A DNA stretch of 64,000 nucleotides, taken from assembly GCA_013298665.1 (NCBI GenBank), contig JAAFIK010000009.1, positions 39,875 to 103,874 on the forward strand, given 5' to 3'. Both the position numbers and the translations under genes were made by a program. Shown here piece by piece: positions 8,663-16,355 of this stretch (position 1 is its first letter; every line of letters starts with the position of its first letter). The notes under the pieces are model-generated. The model saw nothing but the letters and a program-made list of their open reading frames with translations, made no database searches and had not been told where the DNA came from. Origin of the DNA: Chitinophagales bacterium (GTDB lineage: Bacteria > Bacteroidota > Bacteroidia > Chitinophagales > Chitinophagaceae).

Positions 8663-9898
8663 TTATTTTTTTACTTTATCCAGCAACCATTTTTCCACAC
8701 TTTTCCATTCAGCAGCAGGTGTTTTTATAATATCCATATGATCGGCACCCTCAAAAATCAACAACTCGGCAGGTGTATTCTGGCACATCGCTCTCCGGTG
8801 ATAGGCCATCGAATGTTCCGGTGGTACGGTTTCGTCTTTCAGCCCATGTGCCAGCAACATCGGAACAGACGGTATCGTCATCTCCATCGGCGATACTTCC
8901 CCCATGCGTGGCACATAATCTGCCATTACAGCCTTGACAGCACCATCCCCGCTATTATCTGCAAGCGCTTTTTGCAGATCCAGCACACCCGCCATACTCA
9001 CGCAGCCAGAGATATTGAATGCCGGCGGTTGCAGACCGCATACACCATTGCCGGATCCATTGAGCAATGCCGCAGCCGCATAAATGGCCAATTGTCCGCC
9101 AGCCGAATGACCCAGTACAAAGATGTCATCGGTGGCCGCAGGTGCATATTGGTCTAATTGTCCGGCAAATAAAACCCCATTCCGCACATCAGTAAATACC
9201 GATGGAAGTCCTGCTGTAGTACCCTGCGTACGGTATTCCACATTCCAGGTAATGAATCCGCAACGCACCAGGGCAACAGCAAGGTTATCTGTCATATCTT
9301 TCCCGCAATACGGGCGCCAGAATCCTCCATGAAAAATGACACATACCGGGAAAGGGCCATCCCCATCCGGCACCCGCAGATCCCCGCATTCGTTCCGGTC
9401 ATGGCCATACGCAATTGTACGAAAAGGATAGAGGAGACGGTTATGGGCGTGCCGTATTGCCCAGCGATAACTTTTCTTACCCCTGCCATAGATCACCGTA
9501 TCCGACAACGCCGTAAGGACATCTCCGGCAAGATCGCTGTAATCATAAACCGATGGCCGGATCAGGATAAGCGGAACTGCCGTCCGGGCAAAAAAATGTT
9601 CCCAGATTACCCCATCCACATCATGACCAGGATCCACCAGCAGACAATCATAGACCAGGGAATTATTCCCCGATAATCTCCTGTTCAGTTCCGAAAGGTC
9701 TGCATACACAACAATCGTCAACGCACAACCCTCCTCCGAAGCCCATTGCATACAATCAAGCCGGTACGAACCCCCTTTGCCCCATAGAGCCGCTTCCCCG
9801 GAAGCTGCACACACACACAGTAAAAGCCTGATCCTCCTGCTGCCGGGCAGGACAGGTATCATTTTTTCCTTTATTTTTATCGTTGAGGGATGCAGCAT
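8663..9898 (-). CDS. Two-domain protein: degenerate AroQ-like N-terminus + KynB-like alpha/beta hydrolase
   Basis: The C-terminal half (about 165-411) is an alpha/beta hydrolase with the oxyanion motif HGGFW (190-194), nucleophile S265 in GHSAGG, D355 in HGLKDETVP and H387 in GADHMD. This resembles arylformamidase/KynB and BD-FAE esterases. The N-terminal 20-155 shows the strand and loop order of type II dehydroquinase, with DCLLVDPGHDVDG where the family has NPGA and DTVIYGRGKKSYRWAI near the end. The family's active-site Asn and His are not conserved, so dehydroquinase activity is unlikely. That similarity is my reading and is tentative. A formamidase activity would pair with the formyltransferase encoded in the same cluster. 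A downstream Met (residue 13) is an alternative start. Confidence 0.7.
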   Translation of the reverse strand: MLHPSTIKIKEKMIPVLPGSRRIRLLLCVCAASGEAALWGKGGSYRLDCMQWASEEGCALTIVVYADLSELNRRLSGNNSLVYDCLLVDPGHDVDGVIWEHFFARTAVPLILIRPSVYDYSDLAGDVLTALSDTVIYGRGKKSYRWAIRHAHNRLLYPFRTIAYGHDRNECGDLRVPDGDGPFPVCVIFHGGFWRPYCGKDMTDNLAVALVRCGFITWNVEYRTQGTTAGLPSVFTDVRNGVLFAGQLDQYAPAATDDIFVLGHSAGGQLAIYAAAALLNGSGNGVCGLQPPAFNISGCVSMAGVLDLQKALADNSGDGAVKAVMADYVPRMGEVSPMEMTIPSVPMLLAHGLKDETVPPEHSMAYHRRAMCQNTPAELLIFEGADHMDIIKTPAAEWKSVEKWLLDKVKK

Positions 9899-9905
9899 AT
9901 ACAGG

Positions 9906-10549
9906 TCAGATCAATTCGTATTTTTCAAGTTTATCCTTCCAGAATGTAAAGCGCTCCCTGCTCATCAGCACATTCTTCTTCCGCTCCTCCGTTTCAAGGT
10001 TTTTCCCACCTTATACCAAACACTGCCATTGTCCATACGGATGATAAATGCTTTGTCCTTCATGGCAGGACCGCAGATCACCAGCGAAATGGTGTCCTTA
10101 GACGTCTGTGTGGAATGGATGGTATCATGATCAATGGTGAAAACAGAACCTGCTGGCTCCTCGCGGATACATACCGGGCTGATATCATTCAGTGTGGTAT
10201 TTTCATCCAGCGTACCTTTCACCTCATACCAGCGCTGGTAGTAAGTACCATGAAGAATACGTGTGGTAAAAGAGAAGCGATGGTTGTGCGCGCGTTCGTA
10301 CTGTTTGTCATTGGCCAGCCGTATCCTGATCCTGTAACCATTCTCAAGGTCGTTGTGTAAAACGATCTTGTCATCAAGTTCATGTATCTCACACAATCCG
10401 AAAAGTTCGGGGTCATTTTCTGTCCGCTCAACAAGCGTCCTCAATACAGCCCGGTCAGACAGCGCTGTAAGGATACCCTCACATACCTTATTCGTTTCAT
10501 CAAGATCGGCCCAGTTAAGCCTGGGTAATTTTTTTAAATCAAAAGCCAT
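9906..10549 (-). CDS. Cupin-like protein, copy 2, interrupted by a -1 frameshift
   Basis: Paralogue of the preceding gene. Shared features are NHRFSF with the HNH pair at 88-90, WYEV after the HGTYYQR turn, and a second metal-type His in TIHSTQTSKD. Function is unknown; the HxH plus distal His spacing suggests a cupin metal site. The frame as sequenced stops early at 9965 after about 194 residues. Moving to the -1 frame at an A5 run (10000-10004) gives a tail ending at 9906 that matches the paralogue (TEERKKNVLM against SEERRKQKLM, both ending in a Lys-Leu-Glu helix), for about 214 residues. The extended stop lies 7 bp before the next gene. The heptamer GGGAAAA at the junction would suit programmed slippage, but a one-base deletion is equally possible. 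Confidence 0.7.
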
Positions 10550-10593
10550 TGTATTGATATTTAACTTGGTTAAAAATTATGGAAAAGAAACCG

Positions 10594-11298
10594 CTAAATA
10601 ATCCCCCAGGTTTCGAGTTTTCCCCGCAGTTCGCGATATACTTCCACCGGCATCAGTTTTTGTTTACGCCTTTCTTCAGATTCGTCAGTCTCCCCGTAAC
10701 GCCACCACAATTTATTGGTTTGTCTGTCGGCGATAATCGACCTTGATTTTTCTCCGGGCCCTTTCAGAAAAAGAGAAAGCGAATCAGGCGTGGTGATGGT
10801 TGCATGTATCACGCTGTGGTGCATGGTATAGCAGGCGTTCTTTTTTTCTTCAGTGATAAACAATGGTTCCATATCCGGAATATCAATAGACGACATGTCA
10901 TCAGGATTATAGCGGTCAACCCATTTCTTTGCCACCTCATCCATTGCCGGATCATAAATTTCACGATCATACTTATACCAGATATGTCTGTAGCTTCCGC
11001 GGAGAATCAGGCTCGTGAATGAAAACCGGTGGTCGTGCGGACGGTCAAAATGATCCATGGTGGTAAAATTGAGCCTGATCTTGAAATTCTTGTGCCCGCC
11101 ATCATAAATAACCAGACGATCAAGAAGCTGGTGCCGTTCGCACTGGCGCAACAGGTCGGGGTTGTTTTCAATATCATACACCAACCTGCGCAATGTGGCC
11201 TTGTCCGCAGCAAGTTCTTTTACCACTTGCTTGGTGACCTCACTCGCTTTTTCAAAATCATCCCAGTCAATTACGGGAATGTCATTGAGATTAATCAT
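10594..11298 (-). CDS. Cupin-like protein of unknown function, copy 1
   Basis: A 234-residue protein I cannot assign to a characterised family. HDHRFSFTSL at 88-97 gives an HxH pair, and HHSVIHATITTPDSLSLFLKG around 170 gives a second His cluster with a cupin-like beta-strand rhythm. A single metal in a double-stranded beta helix is plausible. It is paralogous to the gene immediately downstream, with an identical HxH position, and has about 20 extra residues in the middle. It lies 27 bp after glmS and 44 bp before the second copy, so both belong to the same operon. A dioxygenase, epimerase or binding role is open. Confidence 0.7.
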   Translation of the reverse strand: MINLNDIPVIDWDDFEKASEVTKQVVKELAADKATLRRLVYDIENNPDLLRQCERHQLLDRLVIYDGGHKNFKIRLNFTTMDHFDRPHDHRFSFTSLILRGSYRHIWYKYDREIYDPAMDEVAKKWVDRYNPDDMSSIDIPDMEPLFITEEKKNACYTMHHSVIHATITTPDSLSLFLKGPGEKSRSIIADRQTNKLWWRYGETDESEERRKQKLMPVEVYRELRGKLETWGII

Positions 11299-11325
11299 TG
11301 CATTTAATTTAATTGTATATACTAT

Positions 11326-13167
11326 TTATTCAACGGTTACTGATTTGGCCAGGTTTCTGGGCTGATCAACGTCATGCCCCAGCAACGATGCAGTATGGTA
11401 AGCCAGCAACTGCAACGGTACTGCTGCAACAATCGGCAGCAAAGCCTCCTCCACAGCAGGTATTTCAATGCAATGGTCAGCAAGCTCCTTTGCACGCACA
11501 TCACCGGTACTGACGATGGCAATGATGATACCTTTTCTCGCTTTTACCTCCTGCATATTACTGAGAAGCTTTTCATAAAGAGGCCCCTGCGTGGCAATAA
11601 ATACCACAGGCGTATGCGCATCGATCAGCGCAATTGGCCCATGCTTCATTTCTGCAGCAGGATGACCCTCAGCGTGGATATAAGACAGTTCTTTTAGCTT
11701 TAGCGCCCCTTCCAGCGCAACAGGGAAACCGATACCCCTTCCAAGAAAGAGTATGGTAGGTGCATCTTTAATACGCTTTGCAACAGCAGCCACCTGATCG
11801 TTCAGGGCAAATGCCTGGCGCACCAGCTCCGGAACAGCCTGCAAACCACCCAGCAATTCCTTCCGCCTTTCTTCCGTCAATTTACCCTTTTTATCAGCTA
11901 AGTAAATCGTTGTAAGCAGTACAGCCGTTACCTGCGTTGTAAATGCCTTGGTGGAAGCCACCCCTATCTCTGGTCCCGCCTGGAGGTAAATGGTTGCCGA
12001 AGACAGGCGGGGGATTGATGAACCAGCCACGTTGCAAAGGCTCAGTATGCCCGCACCCCGCTGTTTGGCCAGCTCCACGGCAGCAATCGTGTCTGCCGTT
12101 TCGCCCGACTGGGAAATCGCCACAACAAGATCACTTCCATCAATTACGGGATCCCGGTACCGGAACTCTGAAGCGTACTCCGCCTGTACCCTGATACCCG
12201 CCATACTTTCAATCAGGTATCCCGCATAAAGGCTTGCATGGTAAGAAGTACCACAGGCTACAAATATGATCCGCTTAACAGCATTGATGTCCGGAAAAAA
12301 AAGATCCAGTTCCGGCAATACCACGCGCGAACCATTTATATCAATCCTGCCTGCAAGACAATTAGCAATCGATACCGGCTGGTCATTAATTTCTTTCAGC
12401 ATAAAAGAAGCATACCCTCCTTTTTCCAGCTCCTCAACAGCATTTGTTACCACCTTTATTTCCGGCACATACCACTGGCCTCCCTCAAGATTCCTTACCA
12501 TAATGGTATTTTTTGTCAGGGCAATAACATCCCCATCCATCGGATAAATAATGTCCCGGGTATGCTCAACAATCGCATTCACATCAGATGAGATAAAAAA
12601 TTCGCCCGCTCCTTTCCCGATTACAATGGGACTGCCCTTTCTTGCCGCAATCAGGATATCCGGGTTTTGATGATCCAGTACCACGATAGCATAAGATCCG
12701 GTAACCCGCCTGAGCGCAATACTGATCACCTCACTGATGGCACGGTTCGGCTCAGCAAGCAAAACAGATTCGAAATAGTTTACCAGCACCTCTGTATCCG
12801 TATCACTGTGGAAAACATACCCCTCAGCCATCAACTCTGTTCTGAGCACTTCATAATTTTCGATAATGCCATTGTGTATAATAGCCAACCGGCCGGAATT
12901 GGATAAATGCGGATGCGAGTTGAGATCTGACGGAATACCATGCGTAGCCCAGCGCGTATGCCCGATGCCAATATTTCCATCAACCTTTTCCCCGCTGGCA
13001 TAGTGTTCCAGCACAGCCACCTTACCCATTTTTTTATATACACTCAGCGAACCGTTCAGTACTGCGATACCAGCACTGTCATACCCGCGGTATTCCAGCC
13101 GTTTTAATCCTTTGATCAATAAAGGGTAAGCCTCTCTTGTACCCAGGTATCCGATAATTCCACACAT
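11326..13167 (-). CDS. glmS: Glutamine-fructose-6-phosphate aminotransferase, cluster copy
   Basis: Full-length 613-residue GlmS, which makes glucosamine-6-phosphate from fructose-6-phosphate and glutamine. The N-terminal nucleophile Cys follows Met (MCGIIGYLG), GHTRWATHG lies in the glutaminase domain (1-240), and two SIS isomerase domains follow (ACGTSYHAS, SQSGETADT), ending in the conserved NLAKSVTVE. No catalytic residue appears lost. A second complete glmS lies at 61.7-63.5 kb. This copy is embedded in the biosynthetic operon (36 bp after the NDK-like gene, 27 bp before a cupin), so it probably supplies amino sugar to the pathway, or less likely serves as a resistant duplicate. Those roles are inference. 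Confidence 0.93.
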   Translation of the reverse strand: MCGIIGYLGTREAYPLLIKGLKRLEYRGYDSAGIAVLNGSLSVYKKMGKVAVLEHYASGEKVDGNIGIGHTRWATHGIPSDLNSHPHLSNSGRLAIIHNGIIENYEVLRTELMAEGYVFHSDTDTEVLVNYFESVLLAEPNRAISEVISIALRRVTGSYAIVVLDHQNPDILIAARKGSPIVIGKGAGEFFISSDVNAIVEHTRDIIYPMDGDVIALTKNTIMVRNLEGGQWYVPEIKVVTNAVEELEKGGYASFMLKEINDQPVSIANCLAGRIDINGSRVVLPELDLFFPDINAVKRIIFVACGTSYHASLYAGYLIESMAGIRVQAEYASEFRYRDPVIDGSDLVVAISQSGETADTIAAVELAKQRGAGILSLCNVAGSSIPRLSSATIYLQAGPEIGVASTKAFTTQVTAVLLTTIYLADKKGKLTEERRKELLGGLQAVPELVRQAFALNDQVAAVAKRIKDAPTILFLGRGIGFPVALEGALKLKELSYIHAEGHPAAEMKHGPIALIDAHTPVVFIATQGPLYEKLLSNMQEVKARKGIIIAIVSTGDVRAKELADHCIEIPAVEEALLPIVAAVPLQLLAYHTASLLGHDVDQPRNLAKSVTVE

Positions 13168-13203
13168 AGTATTAAAAAATTAAAAATTATTTCAGGTTTA
13201 ATA

Positions 13204-14151
13204 TCAGGCAATAATTGCATGTCCCTCAGCAAAATTGGGTATCACCAGTTCAGCACTCACCAGCACTTCGTCCCATATACATACAGTAACCCCCTTCTGC
13301 CGGAGCCACTCAAAAAAGCCTATCCAATCTGTATTGGCTTCCTTATTACGCATGGCAGCGATAGCTGAAAGAAAATACGCCTTATCTTTTTCATCCAGCT
13401 TGCCCGGCTGCGTCATAATACCCTCGGCTATCCTTTCCAGTGAACGTGCATAATCAAGATCGTGTTGCGGCACACACTGGTACATTTCTTTAACGGCCTC
13501 CCGCAGCTCCGTTCCTGCTTCCTTTGCCGCCATCATCTGCCTGATGATCACCGCCCTTTCATTCCCCGTAAAATAGAGTGATAATGCACGGGGGATATCA
13601 GCCGACTCATCCGTTGTATGAATAAAATTGATAAACGTACTCACAATACCAAGGTCATAACGAAGATGCCCGGGTACCCGCAGTTCAGGCTGCGACGGGC
13701 CTTTAAGTAACTTAAGTGTTTCGGATGCCGTCGGCCCGCCTTTCCGCAGTGCAGGTCCCTTCAGTACCACAAATAAAGAAGGGGCAGTCGTCAGCAACAT
13801 ATCGACCAGGTTAATGCGCGCACGCGTAGCAATATTGTACTGGTAACGCCAATCCTCCCTGATGATATTCCTGTTGTAGGAGAAAGCCGAAAAAGCAATG
13901 GGCTCAAATCCCTGATCGCAGAGCCAGTCCAGCGCGGGTATTACCTTTCTGCCCGCAAAAGCATCAGGCTTGAATACGATACAGGTGATCCCGTCAAGGA
14001 TACTGGTCGCGCGGTTGCCCATCAGTGCTTCAATATGCTCCCATCCTTCCCTGAAAAAAGGATCAATGGCATACAACTGGCGTTTTAAAACAGAAGTGGA
14101 AAGTCCTGCAGGCACCTCCTGGTATCCGATATTATTTAGTTCAATAGTCAT
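13204..14151 (-). CDS. Nucleoside-diphosphate-kinase-like phosphotransferase with extra terminal regions
   Basis: A 315-residue protein with an NDK-type core at about 55-195. Landmarks are KPDA at 61-64, FVVLKGP near 127-133, VPGHLRYDLG with R164 (NDK has APGTIRGD), and NFIHTTDES with H178 at the site of the phosphorylated His. Ordinary NDKs are about 140-150 residues; this one carries roughly 55 extra N-terminal and 120 extra C-terminal residues. The key Lys, Arg, Asn and His survive, so phosphoryl transfer is plausible. A phosphorylated sugar or nucleotide intermediate may be the substrate (inference). It is 6 bp from the amidohydrolase gene, so strongly coupled. I know of no characterised full-length relative. 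Confidence 0.72.
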   Translation of the reverse strand: MTIELNNIGYQEVPAGLSTSVLKRQLYAIDPFFREGWEHIEALMGNRATSILDGITCIVFKPDAFAGRKVIPALDWLCDQGFEPIAFSAFSYNRNIIREDWRYQYNIATRARINLVDMLLTTAPSLFVVLKGPALRKGGPTASETLKLLKGPSQPELRVPGHLRYDLGIVSTFINFIHTTDESADIPRALSLYFTGNERAVIIRQMMAAKEAGTELREAVKEMYQCVPQHDLDYARSLERIAEGIMTQPGKLDEKDKAYFLSAIAAMRNKEANTDWIGFFEWLRQKGVTVCIWDEVLVSAELVIPNFAEGHAIIA

Positions 14152-14157
14152 ACCTTA

Positions 14158-15474
14158 CTATAATCCTGAATGGTCAAAAAATGATTGTTTAACAGCTACA
14201 CTGAAATGACTGTACTGGTGATTACTGACGTAACTGTAGCGCTGTACCTCATCAGCATCCGAATGGTATTCAGACTGTTGTATCGCCATTTTATGAGGTA
14301 CAAATGATACCATATCCCATATTTGCCTGTCACTGATCCCAGCTACCCGCAATTTGTCAATCTGTTTGATGATATTTTGTGTACCCGCTGCAACGATATC
14401 GTCTTCCTGGTAGAGCAGGCTGTTGAAATTTTTCTTTGAAAGTATACGCCCGCAAAGCTGTCTCGTCAGCGATGCATTATCCGTCATGGCGATAATCGAA
14501 CCGGAACCGATAAAATTGACCATATGACGCGATACCGCAATGTCAACATGATCCCCGTCAAAATTGATACTCGGAACAATAAGTCCGTTCTTCGCTGCTT
14601 TTATGATGGCACCGGGCACCACACCGAGTTTCTCATCAACATTGTATATACTCAGCGAATCAAGGTCAAGCCCGATAAGGTCCTGCTCCCGCGTGATCCT
14701 GTCTTCAGGTGTACGCCAGGCATGCTTGAAACTCAGGGGCATATCATTAAACAGGTGGTCCGTAATCACAGGCGCCCCCCTCAGCCTGGTACCTTTCCGT
14801 TCCACAATATCAAGTACCGTATTCACCGACCTGAGACTGATCACCGGATTCGTTTTCTGAAAGTGCCCAAGCGAAGGCCGGATATTGTGTTCAAGCAGTA
14901 ATTCAATCACCCATTCAAGCGTTGGATAACCAGGCTGTGAAACCGTATCGTGAAAACAGCCCCCCTCAAGCAAAGCGTCCGGCGAAAGCACAATGTAAGG
15001 AAGATAATCGCCTGCATAGCGCACAAGCTGCTCCCATTGCCGCCTGGATGGCGCCCAGGTTCCTTTCTGCGGAGTACCGCCCACACTTGAAAGCAATGGT
15101 CCCTCAAGCGAAACCCCCAGTATATTCGGCAGCAACCCCGCTCTTTTCTCCTGGTTAAATGAAAATATAAAATCTTCAAAACGTCCGATGTTGTCAATCG
15201 GCAAAAATCCTGTCAGCACACAATAAACCCCAACCTTACGGAGGTAAGCGTCAATCTCATACAGTTGAGCCGTATCGAACTCACTGAAATCAAAACGGCC
15301 GATGCCATGGCAATGATATTCAACAGGCAGCCCCTCAACAAAATACTGCTCAGGCGTTGCCATAAAACTTACATTCCGGGCGTCTACCTTCCATTCAGAT
15401 ACCTTATCGTGCTGGACCGCAAAACTCCCCTGGCACCAACCACCTTCCCTGGTCAACAAATACATGCATTTCAT
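14158..15474 (-). CDS. NagA-like metal-dependent amidohydrolase
   Basis: A 438-residue amidohydrolase resembling N-acetylglucosamine-6-phosphate deacetylase. Matching signatures in order are EYHCHG (metal-binding HxH, near 53-58), GVSLEGPLLS (NagA has HLEGPF), SLGHFQ, TDHLFNDMPL (NagA has THLFNAM), NFDGDHVD (DGxH) and AMTDN. NagA removes the acetyl group from GlcNAc-6-P; here the substrate may be an N-acyl or N-formyl amino sugar. The position of a GlmS, a phosphatase and this enzyme in one operon supports an amino-sugar route (inference). It is longer than typical NagA (about 380), with an extra C-terminal stretch. A 22-bp gap separates it from the upstream formyltransferase. Confidence 0.8.
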   Translation of the reverse strand: MKCMYLLTREGGWCQGSFAVQHDKVSEWKVDARNVSFMATPEQYFVEGLPVEYHCHGIGRFDFSEFDTAQLYEIDAYLRKVGVYCVLTGFLPIDNIGRFEDFIFSFNQEKRAGLLPNILGVSLEGPLLSSVGGTPQKGTWAPSRRQWEQLVRYAGDYLPYIVLSPDALLEGGCFHDTVSQPGYPTLEWVIELLLEHNIRPSLGHFQKTNPVISLRSVNTVLDIVERKGTRLRGAPVITDHLFNDMPLSFKHAWRTPEDRITREQDLIGLDLDSLSIYNVDEKLGVVPGAIIKAAKNGLIVPSINFDGDHVDIAVSRHMVNFIGSGSIIAMTDNASLTRQLCGRILSKKNFNSLLYQEDDIVAAGTQNIIKQIDKLRVAGISDRQIWDMVSFVPHKMAIQQSEYHSDADEVQRYSYVSNHQYSHFSVAVKQSFFDHSGL

Positions 15475-15496
15475 GATTACAAAAGAATTATGGTTA

Positions 15497-16333
15497 TCAT
15501 TTTTTTATATCAACCCCTCCGTAGGGCAACAAGACCGAATCATAGCGCAACCGCCTGCAGCCATCACTAAAAAAAACACCTTCCGACAAGCTGAAACGGC
15601 CATCCGCAATACCCATGAGTACAAAACGAAGTACCGGCCAGTCACTCAACACCTTCTGCCGTTGTTCGTGCGCATCCGCATGGCCTCTTTCCGCAACCTG
15701 GCTTGCAAAAAACACCTCAGGGCCTCTGGCCAGTATTTCACCCGTGTCCGTACCCTTGCGAACCATGATTGTAGAAGTCCTCGTTTGTCGGAATCCCTGC
15801 CGCAATGCTTTCATCACCGGATCATACCCTGTCAGTAACCGTACACCAGGCGCTTCGCTGTTTATAACCGCAAGATCACCCGGATGCTGGTTGATCATCC
15901 GGTCTTCAAAATAATCAAGTAAACTGCCCCTGATGATCCTCCGGTATGAAAGCACCGCAAGATCCATTTTCCCATCACGCACTTCCTGTTGCCGGATATC
16001 CGCCAGTACACGATCGTGAAACAATTCCGCACCGGTCAGGTATGCCGCGTATTTTTCAGGTGATGCCCGGCAGACCTTGTAATTGCCCACGTCACGCTCA
16101 AAATCATATTCCAGTACAGGAATACCATCAGCCAAAGCCATTTCGGCAGCCCTGGTACCCGGCCGGTCGGAAACCACAAGTGCGATCTGTATTTTATCAG
16201 GATATTGTTGCTGCAGTTGTAAACCACAATTCAGGTTACCACCGCCACCACTCACAAAGAATACAACCCGCATAGGCTTATCAGCAACAGGGGTGTATAT
16301 ACACCTGAATGTTATTTCATCAGCTAACATCAT
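15497..16333 (-). CDS. PurN-like folate-dependent formyltransferase
   Basis: A 278-residue protein of the formyl_trans_N family. RVVFFVSGGGGNLNCGL is the nucleotide-fold start (PurN has VLISGxGSNLQ), VVSDRPGTRAAEMALADGIP follows, and the catalytic trio is N148, H150 (INQHPG) and D196 (GTDTGEI), matching N106/H108/D144 of PurN with a roughly 10-residue longer spacing. It should transfer a formyl group from 10-formyl-THF to an amine. It starts about 60 residues longer than needed at neither end and lacks the C-terminal domain of methionyl-tRNA formyltransferase. Adjacent amino-sugar and aminotransferase genes suggest an N-formylated intermediate (inference). Confidence 0.8.
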   Translation of the reverse strand: MMLADEITFRCIYTPVADKPMRVVFFVSGGGGNLNCGLQLQQQYPDKIQIALVVSDRPGTRAAEMALADGIPVLEYDFERDVGNYKVCRASPEKYAAYLTGAELFHDRVLADIRQQEVRDGKMDLAVLSYRRIIRGSLLDYFEDRMINQHPGDLAVINSEAPGVRLLTGYDPVMKALRQGFRQTRTSTIMVRKGTDTGEILARGPEVFFASQVAERGHADAHEQRQKVLSDWPVLRFVLMGIADGRFSLSEGVFFSDGCRRLRYDSVLLPYGGVDIKK

Positions 16334-16355
16334 AGCAAAATCAGATATGATAAAA

